DNA of 64,000 bases, taken from the NCBI GenBank assembly GCA_037974335.1, contig CM075760.1, positions 16,789,059-16,853,058 of the forward strand. Direction: 5' to 3'. Position 1 is the first letter of the stretch. Each line of letters begins with the position of its first letter. The notes under the pieces are model-generated. The model was not told the DNA's origin, made no database searches, and saw only the letters and a program-made list of their open reading frames with translations. Of the stretch, positions 46,371 to 59,920 are shown piece by piece. The translations under genes were made by a program, and so were the position numbers. The stretch is from Prionace glauca. Its lineage: Eukaryota > Chordata > Chondrichthyes > Carcharhiniformes > Carcharhinidae.

Positions 46371-47930
46371 ATGTTCTGGATTATACCACTTGAGATTCGT
46401 ATTCTTTGGGTATTTTACGACATCCAAAGGATTTACTACCCTGTCCTTGCCGTAGTTGGTGTCACTGGTAAGTCATATTTCTCTGTGTTCATTGTCCTTG
46501 TCCATGTTACCCAGTTATTGATATTATTCTGTGTAACCTTCATGGTTTGTTGCTGTGAATGCACTGGAAACATTTCTCCTTGCCACACAGCTATCCTCAT
46601 ACTACCTGACATTCACTTTCAATCTTTCCACTTTACGGTTGTCGTTATGTAACATGATTTCCAGTATTATGATTCACAGCCAATTCCAAATCAGCTGATT
46701 TAACATCTTCAACTGCACAGCCTTCAGCACAATCAAAGCAGAGTCATCCAGACCAGAAACATTTGCTCCAAACCTACTGGCACCATTGTGTCCCCCACAT
46801 ACAAATCTGAAGAAGGGAGCAAATTGGAGACTTTATTAACTGGTGAATGTGGCTTCTTGCTACATCATTGCGGGGCTTTTCTGCTGTGAACTTTGTCTCG
46901 AGCACAATAGGTGAATTCAGTCTATTCCGGGGTGGATTTAATAAAAATGTTTCAGCTGTTCCCCAGGATCCTGAGAGATTGTTTCTCTTGTGCTCAGTCT
47001 AAAACACGAATAAATTGTGTTTCTCTTCTTACAGTGAATGTATTGACGATTCTTATCCTGTCACGAGGAAAGTGTGGTCTTTCCAGAAGTGTGATACGTT
47101 ACCTCATTTCCATGTCAGCAGCGGATCTACTGGTCATTATCATCGATCTCATTTTGAGGCAAATTCCCATGAAGTTTGAATTTTTAATCATTTACCATAT
47201 TAAAATATGTAATATCCATGCTGTGCTGCTTTATGCAGTCACTGATTGCTCTGTCTGGTTCACTGTCTCTTTCACCTTTGATCGATTTGTGGCTATTACT
47301 TGTCAGAAGCTGAAAATAAAATACTGCAATGAGAAAACTGCAACAGCGGTTCTCGGAACTGTGAGTGTGCTATTCAGTGTAAAGAACATTTTCTGGTATT
47401 TCATGTATGGTGATAGATATGCGTTTCAGAATATTCCCCATTTTTGTAATGTAGACATTGATGCCCTCTATTCTGCAGCATGGGGAGTGGTTGAAAATCT
47501 GCATTATATTTTAACACCGTTCATTCCTTTTTTGTTGATTCTGTTGCTGAATGTTTTCACCATTAAACACATTCTAGGGTCCACCAAATTCCGCAGGAGA
47601 CTTCAGAGCCACAAGCGTATGGATAGTTCAAAGGACCCAGAGACAGTGAAGAGAAGAAAATCCATTATCTTACTGTTTGCTCTATCAGGAAATTTTATCC
47701 TGCTATGGTCAGTCTTACTTATCCACTCCTTTTGTGAACGATTATATAATTTAAACTTAATTCATTTTTATATTCCTGCATTTGTGCGGGAATTGGGATT
47801 TATGCTCCAACTCCTGAGTTGCTGCACCAATACATACATTTATGCAGTGACCCAAACACAATTCAGAGAGGATCTAAAGAATGTGATCAGATTTCCATTT
47901 AATGCAATTGTGAAATTACTTACAGAATAA
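46371..47930 (+). CDS. GPR139-like G-protein-coupled receptor, right-arm copy
   Basis: Mirror paralogue of 34,297-35,856 with the same two-exon layout: 46,371-46,467, intron 46,468-47,034 (567 bp, GTAAGT...CTTACAG), and 47,035-47,930. It is 330 residues with no stop or frame break. The conserved receptor features are unchanged: Asn34, Asp63, Cys91/Cys170, DRF at 115-117, NTYIY at 298-302. Eighteen residues differ from the left copy, seven of them at positions 158-187, the second extracellular loop. Two intact frames after long separation suggest both are under constraint. Signals through G proteins by family analogy; ligand unknown. Confidence 0.9.
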
Positions 47931-49074
47931 CAGATTTCTTCTTCAACAACAGGAAGCCCCCAAGCAGAATTTCTCATGGGAAAATCACTTTGCCCAATGT
48001 TAAGTCTGATCTTCCAAGGGTGGAAGATGACACCCAGTGCCATTCCCATCAACCGGGAGGGGCACTTAAAGGCAGTTGATAGGTTATTAGTAAAGAATCA
48101 TGGCAATGGATCCGCGTGGTTGTGAGGGACGTTCCTATCAGGGCCTGTTTCCTATCAATTCTGTTTGGGAGATACCCTCCCATGGGAATGCTTCAGTCAT
48201 CTACAATCCATAAAACCCCAACCATTGCAAGAAAAAGAAATCAATTCCCAGCACACCACGAACTTCAGAAAGAATTCCAGGCACTCCAGCTCCTGCTCTC
48301 CATCTCCGCCAATGAGAAACTCAGGGCCTGAAACAGACACAGCGGGTTTAGCCTCTCGACCACATTGTCTCCCAGTAAAGGGAACTCGGACCACAGTGCT
48401 GGTGGTGGAAGAGGCGAGCTTCCGTCTGCAGAAACTCACTCACTTAGGAGGCTGAGCAGGACGAACCAGACCCAGCATTGAAACGAGCCGTTGATGTCAT
48501 CTATATGGATATCAGTAAGGTGTTTAACAAAGATTCAGAAAATAGCACTTGCCCCAATTTTTGTCCATTTCTCTATAACTGCAATTGTATAATATCATTA
48601 AAGACATAACGGTTTGTAAAAGTCCTATGGATGTGAGATTATGTACTGCATTAACATTTAACAAAAACAATTTGAAATGAGTCAGGTGATTTGAAAATAT
48701 TTTCCAAATTTGCAAACGCAATAATCGCTATAATTAAGAACAGTGAAAGCATGGAAGTGTTTAGAATTGTATGTGCGCACAAAGCTTCCACACCAGCAGA
48801 GAATGCCTACCATCTGCTGTTTATATTACAAGTACAGGTTTTATCAATATATAAAATACACAGCAAGTCGGTAATAATCAGTACAATGAGAATAGTCTAA
48901 ACCTTTTAAAGAACGGTGCTTTTAAATCTACAAAATGCTGAGGTGGAAAGCAGATAGTTTGAAGTGACGAGAATCTGTTGTGTGTTTACCTCGTAAGTTT
49001 CACAGTATCAGCAGTGACGAGATTGGACAGTTTGGGAAATTAAAAAAATCACATGAAAAACCTGTGAGAAACAC
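47931..49074. other. Conserved 3' flank of the right receptor gene
   Basis: Mirror of 33,161-34,296. It includes the small LINE RT scrap at 48,487-48,535 (encodes VDVIYMDISK). No gene. Confidence 0.45.
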
Positions 49075-50760
49075 CCGAGGACAGGTGAGGGATTCTATGC
49101 GCGGAGCCAGGGAAATGACGAGGTATTGAATACTTCACGTCAGTATTCACTAAAGAGAAGTACTTAGTGCATGATGAGTCTGGGAAAGGATGTGCAGATA
49201 GTTTGAGTCATGTTGAAATCAAAAAGGAGGAGATGTCGGGGTTCTTGAGAAATGTTAAGGTAGACAAGTCCCCAGGGCCTGATGTGATATACCACAGAAT
49301 ACTGAGAGAGGCCAGGAGGGGTCTTGAGAGAAATCGTTGTATCATCATTGTCTATAGTGGAATTACGAGGATTGGAGAATAGCCTATTTTTGTTTAGGAA
49401 GAATAGCAGCCATAATCCAGGTCAGCACAGGCCAGTGAGCCTTACGTCAGTGGTCAGGAAATTATTGAAGAAAATTCTTCGAGACAGGATTTAATCCCAC
49501 TTGGAAATAAGTGGATGTATTAGTGAGAGGTAACTTTTTTTGAAGGCCAGATCGTGTGCCAATAACGTGATCGAGTTTTTTCGAGGAAGTGACGAAGATG
49601 ATTGATGAGGACAGAGCAGTGGATATTATCTACATGGACACCAGTAAACACTCTGACAAGGTCCCTCATGGCAGAGTGGTACAGAAGGTGCAGTAAAATG
49701 AGACCAGAGGTGACCTGGCTAGGTGGATGGAGAACTGGCTCGGTCATAGAAAACAGAGCGTAGCTGTGCAAGTGTGTTTCTGAATGCTGTGTTGTGACTC
49801 AGGGATCAGTTCTGAGACCTTTGCTGTTTGTCATACATATATCAATGAATTGAAGGAAATTGGGGAATCAGCTTGGAGATAATCGACACATTGGGGGAAA
49901 GGTTGGAGAGCAGAGGATGGTGATTTAAGGTAAATGGTGACAGGGCAAAAAGAACTAATTGGTTGAATGGACGAGTAATTTGCATATTTAATTTATTGCA
50001 GAGAAAAGTTACATGATCAGTTTTGTTCAACAGAATGTGAAGAGAAAAATGGAAATGATGAAAACGCTATGAAAGTGAATATAGACGCAGAGGGACTTGA
50101 GTGAACATGTGTATAAATCATTCATGATGCAAGACAGGTTGAGACAGCTGCAAACAAAAAAAAAGTGAATAGTTTTTGTCTATTGGGGAAAAGAATACAG
50201 AAGCAAGGAAGTTGTGCTAATTTGTAGAAAACACTTGGAAAATCGTCAACCGAAAAGTTCGGTCCAATTTTCGGCACCGAACTCAGGCAGAATGTAAAGT
50301 CAATAGGCTGGATGTAACGGAAAGCACGAGAATAACTCCAGAGATCAGAAACTTCGGGGACGAAAATATTTTGGAGAGGTTCGGGCTAATTTCCTTGATA
50401 GAAAGTTGCTGATGTGAATTTAACGAGGCATTCAAAATCCTGAGGGGTCTTGACAGAGTAGATAGAGAGAAACTGGTCAGTGGCAGAAGGAGTTTGACAC
50501 AGAGGGCGCGGGTTGTAGTAAATTGGTGAAAGAAACATGGAGACATCAGGAAATACATTTTCAGACAGTGAGCGATCCAGATCAGGAATGTGCTGTTTGA
50601 GAGTGTGGTGCAGGCAGCGCCAATTAATGGTTTCAAAATGGGATTGGATAATTGTCTGAAAATGAACAAAATGCTAGACTGTGGGGTCCAGAGTGTTATT
50701 GGACGAATTGCTCCTTTCGAGGGCCAACACACACATGACGCTTCAAAATGGCCTTCTTCT
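49075..50760 (+). mobile_element. Decayed LINE, RT to C-terminus
   Basis: Order on the plus strand: VDKSPGPDVIYHRILREA (49,260), a piece with NNVIEFFEEVTKMIDED, AVDIIYMDTSK (49,620), GDLARWMENWLGHRKQ (49,710), then a broken C-terminus to 50,760. Many stops and shifts. The left arm kept only the last part (30,890-31,700). Confidence 0.75.
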
Positions 50761-51382
50761 CTGCTGTAAGTACTTTATCAATGTTGAAAGGGTGACAGTG
50801 GCAGAGTGGTAATATCTCTGTGAGGGTAGGCCAATTTCTCAAGATAAATATTCAAGTCCAACTACAACAGACTTCAAAATGCAATTACAATTTTGAATGT
50901 AAAGGTCATTTCCGTGATTGCGGCCATGACTTGAAATATATCAGATTCTCTAATGCCCTACAGAAAATAAAACTTTCCATCTTTTCCCAGTTTAGCCCAG
51001 AGGTGACTCTAGGCGCACACGTCCTTGGCTAATACGTGCCTTTTATGATGGTCAAGAAAACCAGTAATTCAGTGTATTAGCGATTGCCAATATATGCTGG
51101 CCTTACCAGCTGGACATTCAGCCCATGAAAGAATGAGAAACAGCAACTGAAATCAGCATTTCACAACACCTGCAATAGCAAAGCTTGTCCAGGAGATGGC
51201 AGCGAAACGGCACTTTTTGGCACGACAATATACAGAAGATCGTCTCAGTTATTTCTGTAACAGACTCAGTCTTTGCCCATCCTAAACGTGACCCAGTTTA
51301 TATGACACGAAATCATATTTCTGATTATATGACAATAATCTCAGTTGATTCTGTACTCAGCAAAATCCCAGTTGTTTGAGTA
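50761..51382. other. Unassigned arm sequence
   Basis: Mirror of about 30,270-30,885. No gene is seen. Confidence 0.4.
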
Positions 51383-52078
51383 TGGCATGTCTCTGTTTAT
51401 ATGAGAAAACACCACGCTGGTTAGAGAGTGTTAGATCCTGTATACACCCTCTCAGTAATGGCTGAACTGGGCCCAGTCTGCATCTATATTAGTACAGGTG
51501 CTGTAAAGATATCTGGTGTATTCGGCCCTGTCTCAATATTACTGCACGAAACCAGTCTCTCGATTATATTGCAACAGATAGTATTAGTTGGATTCGCCAT
51601 GCAAAATTGCCCGTTCTTTTCCCTCAGAATATGTGGAATAGCCATGGTAAATGTGTGGGGCTAACGGGGATAGGGCAGAGGGGAGGACCTGGGATGGGAT
51701 GCAGACTCAGTGGGCCAGATAGCCTTTCTTCTGAACTGTAGAAATTTTATGGTTTTATGTCTAACAAATACCATAAACATTTGCGTGCTTACTTATTTTA
51801 AGTGTTCTATTTTCTAATAACCCCCTTTGGAGAAATGATCTCTTTTAGCAATTCCCCTTCAGTTTTCCCAGTGATAACCTTCAGCCCATCTCTGTCTTCC
51901 CTGAATGCATGAAAACACCAAACAGTTCATGTGTTTCAACTGAAGAACGTTTAATATGTAATTATTTACTGACAACCCTTCTGTTGTGTGCTCTTGCATA
52001 TAAAATTATTGCAGCCTCACTATTTTGTTCCCGGTGATGACTTATCTGTCTTCAGAAATCTGTTGGAAAATGGATAAA
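51383..52078. repeat. 0.7-kb duplicated module, right copy 1
   Basis: Mirror of 28,900-29,609. Confidence 0.88.
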
Positions 52079-52156
52079 TCACGTTTCGAATGACGGGGAG
52101 ATTATGAAAATTGTCCTTCTCAGTGTCTCATTAAACTTCCAGATATAGGACTCAAT

Positions 52157-52362
52157 TCTCAGACTGGAACCTGAGAATTAGAATTAGAATTAGAATTAGA
52201 ACATTACAGTGTGAATGACTGGCCCCAGTGTATCACTGACAGAGACAGCTGGGCCCGGAGTCAGACTGGGACCTGAGAATTAGAACATTACAATGTGAAT
52301 GACTGGCCCCAGTGTATCACTGACAGAGACAGCTGGGCCCGGAGTCAGACTGGGACCTGATA
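52157..52362. repeat. 84-bp minisatellite, about two copies
   Basis: Two full units plus a partial, preceded by a short (AATTAG)4 run at 52,176-52,200. The left arm has about twenty units. Confidence 0.93.
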
Positions 52363-52674
52363 TAAGGAAGGAATCATTTCTGGGGCCTGAGAGCAGGTTT
52401 CTTTGTCATGAGGAGTGAGGCAGGGATTTGTGTGGCAAACACGGATTGGAAACCCTACCACAAACGCAAGAGTGACTGATGCCATCTGACTGAGGCTTGT
52501 ATTCACGAGGACTGAAACGACGAACTATGAAACCCTCATCGGAGGGAGAAAAGCAGTGCAATAAATGTTCAGGATTATTGTGTTTTTCCTAAAAAAAAGT
52601 TTGATCCGATGCTAATCTGTTCAAAGTGATGTTTTGTAAATAGAATCGACTTTCGGAATGGGTCCTGGCAATTA

Positions 52675-52879
52675 CACACACCCACACACCCACACACACA
52701 CACCCACACCCACACACCCACACATACACACACACACAAACACACACACACCCACACACACACACATACACACACACACACAAACACACCCACACACACA
52801 CACCCACACACACATACACACACACACACCCACACATACACACACACACAAACACACACACACCCACACACACACACAT

Positions 52880-52926
<47 letters not shown>

Positions 52927-53188
52927 CACACACACCCACACATACACACACACACAAACACACACACACCCACACACCCACACCCACACATACACACATA
53001 CACAAACACACACACAGACACACACAACACACACACAAACACAAACACACACACACAGAGAAACACACACAAACACAAACACACACACACACCCACACAC
53101 AGTCTCACCCACACACAAACACACATACACACACACAAACACACACACATACACACACACTCACACACACTCACACACACAACACACA
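52675..53188. repeat. (CA)n microsatellite, long allele
   Basis: About 514 bp of CA with CCC, TA and AAA interruptions in a higher-order rhythm. Open frames through it are artefacts of the repeat. Confidence 0.97.
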
Positions 53189-53189
53189 G

Positions 53190-55510
53190 GTGCTGTCAAA
53201 AGATAAGATTAGCACAAGACGACAGTTGTATAAATATTTCATTTTATTCCGTTTTAATGAAGGACAGGGAGAGACACAAAAAGGATGCTGGGACACTGAT
53301 ATAGATGAACCTTAAAATTCTCCCATTCTCGAGAATCCTTCAAAACTTCATCCCATGAAGGAGATATCGAATTTATTTTCCAAAGTTTCTGTGAAATCTA
53401 ATTCCATCACCCTTCCAAGCTGTTCATTCCAGTTCATCACAACTCCGGTGTAAAAGTAAACACTTACCTTTCTGTCTCGCTGCTCAATAAAATAAATTTG
53501 TGCCCATTGGTTGCTGACCGTCCCCCAGTTGAAAGATTCTCTTTTTAATTAACCCAATCACAACTTCATGATTACGAACACTAATAAATGTGTTGAAAAG
53601 ACTGGCAAGGAGATAGAGACAGCGGGAGAGTTAGGAGAAAGCAAACCGGAGGGGGGCTGACAGATAAAAGCTGAGGAACAAAAATAAATAGCAGATGGAG
53701 AGAAAATGATCAAACAATGAAAGATAACAGCTATCATTCCCTCCCTTCACAGATCCCGGGGGAGTTCAGTGACTGATCCACTGAGCATCCAGTTATGTCC
53801 GAGAATGGAAACTTTAACCAGATCACACCAGACTCATTTGTAAATGTCACCGCAATGTGACCTGTCTGACTCTGCCCTGACTCTGTGGGCAGATATAGGC
53901 CGCACTGACAGATGTTCTCACCAGATTGTGGTCTCTGGATATATTTTCTGCTCGGAAGTGAGATGTGCGGTTTGGAACCGGCAGCAAAGAAACAGGAAGT
54001 TGTGTTACCTGAGAATGAAACAACCGGGGCCAGTTTGATGTTATCACCGTTAACAGTCTTCCTGCCTGTGAGGGTGAACTCACTCTGAAAGCATCAAGAA
54101 CAGTCACACAGATTGCTGCCGGTCTCAGCATTACAGTCAGCCCCATTCCCATATTAATGAATCAAGAAAATGGCCATATTTGGGGTTTAAACAGATTAAT
54201 TGAAGGGAAGATAGACTGAAGGTTACCACTGAGGGAAAAGAGGGAAAATTAAAGCAACATTTTTTATTCACAGAGACATTCCGAAATAGAAAGTTTAAGT
54301 GTGCTGGGTGTTGTGTGTGAGAAATAGAGGAGAGAGGTTAATTGAGTGAAATGGTTAAGTTCCTACAATGAATTTTCCTCTGCTGAGATTTTTGTGCTTT
54401 ATCTTTTCAGTCACAAGGTGCCTTAAGGAAGAAGAAAGAAATAGTCTCGGAGTCAGATCCGTCTCCTGGGAACCTGTGTGAGTTAATGGAGACTGAGAGA
54501 GAGGAGAGAGGTTATCTGATTTAGGTTCAGTCTGAGACAGAGAAAGAGAGAAGTTCAGTGAATCATTTGAAAGATGCATTGCCTTGGCAGCGGAATGACC
54601 AGTTGTACATCACACTCAAGAGCGTCCAGGGCCATTCATTAACTTTATTTATTGACTGAGACACAGAATGTGCAATAAATACTGAATAAATTACAATATA
54701 ATGCTTAAAATTAATAGCAATTATTTACACAGTCATTAGCACTGGTACCTCACACTGTTAGGGACACAGGTTCATTTAAGCCTTGTGTAACTGTGTGGTG
54801 TTTACACATTCACCCCGTATGTGCGTGGGTTTCCTCCAGGTTTACTGCTTTCTTCCTACAGTCCAAAGATGTACAGGTTAGTTGGAGTGGCCATGTTGAA
54901 TTGTCCTTTAATGTCCATTTGCAGTGCAATGTGACATACATTCATTCTGTTCCTCAATCTCTTTTGAACAAGAGGATGTTACAAGTTTCATCCCAAGCTT
55001 TCAATAAAATATTCCAGGAAATGCGAGAGCAATTAAATATAATGAACAACTCCCAGTAGTTATTAACAAGACGAAACACATTCTTCGAACCCCATTACAT
55101 TTTTAAAGCTAATTTCCATCTTTTCATCTCGTTCTGTCCTTTTTTTCCATCTGTCAAACGCATTTTATAGAAAACCAGTTACTGAGACAGTGTTGGCTTT
55201 ATTATTAGTGTCCAATATAACACAAAGTAAGGCACGGATATGTTCAGTAGTGCATGACACAGAGCCTAACACAATCATATCTGAGATGGAGCCCAATGTA
55301 ACAGAAATGGCCTCTTGGCTGAACAAAAACGCAGAAATGATCATTTGTAACATTTCTCACGGCATGTCATCATATAATGGTAAATGGAATGGTGTGTTAT
55401 GTCATATAAACAAATATAAGATCTATTGCAATAATGATTCAAATGAGTCGCATGCAGTAAATAAAGATACAAGGCCCTGTGTCTTGCTGTACATGTCTAC
55501 AACAAATGTA
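53190..55510. other. Unassigned conserved arm sequence
   Basis: Mirror of 23,691-25,990, with a SINE scrap at 54,755-54,930. No gene is supported. Confidence 0.4.
54755..54930 (+). mobile_element. HE1-like SINE fragment
   Basis: TGTGCGTGGGTTTCCTCCAG and CAGTCCAAAGATGTACAGGT. Mirror of 24,265-24,440. Confidence 0.75.
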
Positions 55511-55511
55511 T

Positions 55512-55645
55512 GTGCGAGAGAGAAGGAGAGACAGAGAGAGAGGGAGGCAGGGGCAGAGGCGGGGGGAGAGAGAGAGAGACAGAGAGAGAGAGGGAGGCAG
55601 GGGCAGAGGCGGGGGGAGAGAGAAAGACAGAGAGAGAGAGAGAGC
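55512..55645. repeat. (GA)n tract, GC-rich unit present twice
   Basis: The unit GGAGGCAGGGGCAGAGGCGG within GA repeats occurs twice about 60 bp apart; the left arm has it once. Confidence 0.9.
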
Positions 55646-55649
55646 CGTA

Positions 55650-57880
55650 AACCATTCCACTGATGATGAATGATCCACTGAGTGTTTCTAGCATTTTCTG
55701 TTCGGATCTCAGGCACCCACAGCATCTTGCTTTTGACCAACGAGATATTTGAACAGGTGACTGAAAGGATGGCCAATACAGGGACAGTTTTATGGATTGA
55801 CTTAGACGAGGAAAGTGAAATAAGGAGATTTAGGGAGGGAATTACAATGCTGAGGCATAGGCAGATGAAGACATCCGAAAGTGAAAAATTGTTTCGAAGG
55901 TAACAATACAAATTACAGAATATATGTATATATATATAATTCTATTCAAACATAACCTAACTGTCAACAGTCGTTCTGTGGCGATTTCGTTTTATTTCTC
56001 TCTGAAACAGATAAGTAATTAATGAGTGGATAGATATTTAGCTCGTGGGAGCCCATCTGGCGATATTGCGACTACAGAGTTCTGTCTCACTCTGTCAGTG
56101 TATCTGTTGAATGCTATAAATAAGGCAGGTCAATCTTTATCTCTGAAGTCTGTGTCAAATTGATACAGTGCAGTGCAATATTCAACTAATAAAATGTATC
56201 ACAACGGTGGTTGCTTGAAGATATTGTAATGAGCACTGTACGATTATTCAGATATTGACCTGTCCCCGAACACCAGTGAATCACTGAGAAATTGTTCAAA
56301 CTGAATATTACTCACACAATAACAGAGCAATTAGATATTTCTCGCAGCTACTTATCGAAATTAGTAAAAATTAAACTTACTGTTCCAATCAAGAATGATT
56401 AGTGTCAGACAGGCACACCCATATTATATCGGAATTGATAATATCTCGGCAGGCAACATATTCATGGTCGTATGTTAGATTAACAGAGACAGATTCTGAT
56501 GTCATTCAAAGAGACAAATCCCGTGTAATATAAAAAAGAGATGAGATCTGATGAAATATGAACAGATCCGTGGTCTACTGTCGTATTAATTGAGAGGATC
56601 TAATGCAGCATAAATAGAGAGATGGCCGAGGGTGGCATAACGAGAGGAAGAACTGAATGTAGTGTAAAAAGAGACAAGAACTACTGTCATATAATTAAAG
56701 ACTGGCTCTGGTACAACGCAAATAGGAGTAATGAATAAAGTGGCATTTTATGTAAGGTAAACAAATATAAGATCCGTTGCAATAATGAATCATTTGAGTC
56801 ACATTCAGTACATAAAGGGACATGTCCTAGGGCATTGTAATCAATCTTCTGTATACTGGCCCTCTTGTCAATGGGTAACAGTTTGTTTCTAATGAGTAAA
56901 ACATTCTCATTCATCACTTTGAGCGTCTGTACTAAATCTCCCATAAACTGCTCAGTTCTAAGGGAACAAACCACGTGTTCACCTGTTCTGATAGTGCAGC
57001 TTATACATGATTAACGTCAAGCCCGATATGACCTTCTCTACCTCACCTATTCCCCCTTGTCATTTCATGAATTGATGGAACTTTTACATGGATTCCCATG
57101 AATCATTGTCATTCTGTCAGAATAAGATTCAAGGCCAGGAGAAGACTTGTTTCTGACAGTTAAATGTCAGGCAACATATACATGGTCATGTGTTGAATTA
57201 ACAGAGATGTATGTAAATATACAAATCCTGTGTAATATAACCAGAGATGGGATCAGATGTAATAGGATCAGATCCGTGATCTACTCTAGTACTAATAGAG
57301 AGGAACTAATGTAGCATAAATAGAGAGATGGCTCAGTGTACACAATGGGAGAAATAACCGAATGTAGCATAAATTCATCTGTAATGTATTCGTTTTATAA
57401 ATGTATAATGTAATATTGGACATAGATCTCAGACTTTAGGCGCACTGAGTTAAATGTCATCATGCCAAAACACATCTGTGATCAGTTAAGAATGGAAACA
57501 ACATTATTTCTTAGTCAAATTGTAACGTATTCAATTCCCACAAGATACCTCGCGATCCAACCTGTGACCCAGTACTGAATGTTCAATTATTCCATTAATA
57601 AATGTGATGATATTTCAGTCTCGGGGTAGTGTAGTAATATCATTATTAAGCTAGTATTCCAGAAGCTTGGGACAGGAGTTCCAGTTCCACCCTGGCAGCT
57701 GGTGAATTTCAACTCAGTCACTTGATAAAGACATCCTGTGTATTTAAAGGTTTGAAGTTTATTTCTTCGTCACAAATGGGTTTACATTCACACTGTAATG
57801 AAGTTACTGTGAAAATCATATACGGTTAAAGCTCATCTTTTTCTCGGATGTCTTTCAGGGGAGGAAATATTACTTCTTAG
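55650..57880. repeat. Decayed tandem repeats and unassigned arm sequence
   Basis: Mirror of 21,420-23,600; ATATAAACAGAGAT-type units at 56,440-56,700 and 57,130-57,360. No gene. Confidence 0.5.
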
Positions 57881-58870
57881 TTAAAAGCTACATAAAATTA
57901 CCAGAAGAAGGAACAAGCCTGAGGTTTCAGAGATTTTTAAAATTCAACAAAATAATCCAAATAATCGACGAGGGAAATAGAGAATGGGAGTAAAATTGCA
58001 GGGAACATAAAAACTAATTAGAACCGTTTATATCTATATCTGAAGACAGAAGAATTGGTTAAGATAAATGTAAATCCCTTAGAGCCCGAATCTAGGGACA
58101 TTATAATGGGGAATAAAGAAATATTGAATGAATAGAACACTAAGTTTGACATTACCTTCACACAAGTATCATCCCAGAAATGTTCGGGAACCAAGGGGGT
58201 AGTTGTAAGACGGTATTGAGGGAAACCAGTATTAGTGAAATCATTCTGGGTAAAATAATAGGGTGAAATTCTGGTTGGTCACTCGGGCCTGGTAATCCCA
58301 GAACATGGAAGGAAATGGGCCAGGAAATGTTAGATACATTGCTGCCCATCTTCTAAAATTCTATACAGGCCGAAACAGTTCCTACAGGTTAGAGGGTGAC
58401 AAATGTAACCCCGATATATACAGAGAAAGAGAGAATAAAACTCATAAATTACAGATTGACTTCAGCATCAGCTACAGATTGTTATCAAATCCATGATAGG
58501 AAAATATTTGGAAAGCATGGACAGAGGTTGATGAAACCAGTGTGGGTTTAAGAAAGACATGTTTATCTTAACAAAACTACTTGCATTTTTTAAGGGTGTA
58601 AATAATAGGTGGGGATGGGGGAAGTGGGGGTTCTTTCGGTTAGGGAGGGGGAGGGATGCAATCAGTTTACGTGGTGTATTTGCACTTTCAGAAGATATTT
58701 CAGAAGGCTCTTCATAAAATATTGGTAGGCCCAATGAAAGCACGTGAGATGGGGAGTGATATGTTGGCCTCGGTATAGAATTCATTGACAGATAAGAAAC
58801 AGAGAGTGGAAATAAATGGGTCTTCTTCCGAGTGACGGTCAGCTAACAGTGGGGAACCGCAGGGCCTCAA
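57880..58870 (+). mobile_element. Decayed LINE RT region
   Basis: Mirror of 20,402-21,400; broken frames. Confidence 0.75.
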
Positions 58871-58884
58871 ATGTTAAATGTGTT

Positions 58885-59110
58885 CTTTCGTCACAAATAA
58901 ATTAATTTTAACACTGTAATGAAGGTACTGTGAAAATTCCCGAGTCGCCACATTCCAGCATCTGTTCGGGTTACACTGAGGGAGAATTTAGCACGGCCCA
59001 ATGCACCCTAACTCGGGCGTCTTTTGAACTATGGGAGGAAAGCGGAGCACCCGGAAGAAACCCATATAGACACGGGGAGAACGTGCAGACTCCGTGCAGA
59101 CAGTGAACCA
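58885..59110 (-). mobile_element. HE1-like SINE, head lost
   Basis: Mirror of 20,150-20,400. Confidence 0.8.
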
Positions 59111-59149
59111 TGCCAGGAATCTCTCTTCCTTGAAGAAGGTCATTGTCTG

Positions 59150-59920
59150 ACACTGTGTGGCGTGAATGTTACTCTCCACTCCTCAACCAAAGCCTGAATG
59201 TGTACTAAGTCTTGCTGCATATGGACACGGACTGCTCCAGTATCTGGGGAGTCTCTAATGTGCTGAACAGTGTGCAATCATTAGTGAACATCCCACTTCT
59301 GACCTTCTAATGAAGGATGAAGATTAGGCCACACTATCCTGAGGACTTCCTGCAGCAATACCCTGTGACTGAGCTGATTGGCTTTCAACAACCCCAACCA
59401 CCTTACTCTGTACTCGGTGTGACTGAAGCCAGTGGAATGTTTACCCCCGGATCCCCATTGACTGCAGATTGGCTCAGGGTTCTTGATGCCATCATCGGTC
59501 AAGTGTTGTGTTGATGTGGAGGGTGGGCACTCTCACCTCATTAAAACAGCTATTTCCACTATATTTGGACTAAGTTTAAATGATCTCTGGAACCGAATGC
59601 TCCAAGTGGAACCCAGACTGAGCTTCATTGAGTAGATTATTATTATTATTATTACTGATCGGTTGATCCTCGATACTTTCTATTATTTTGATCGAGTGAG
59701 ATCGCATTGGGCGATAATTGGCCGGGATGTATTTGCCCTCTCTTCTGCGATAGAACATACCTGCTAATTTTCCACACTGTTGGGCATGTGATAGTGATGT
59801 AGCTATACTTTAATAGATTGGCCGGGGCGCAGCTCGCTCCAGAGCACGAATCATCATTATTATTGCTGAAATATTGTCAGGACCAATAATCCTGGCAGTG
59901 TCCAACCTCTTCAGCACAGG
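59150..59920 (-). mobile_element. Decayed non-LTR retrotransposon RT region
   Basis: Mirror of 19,330-20,140. The (AAT)n tract is shorter here (about six units versus nine). Confidence 0.75.

Noticed and set aside
52575-53206. Long open frames rich in Cys-Val or Thr-His
   Set aside because: They are translations of the CA microsatellite in all frames; length comes from the repeat lacking stops.
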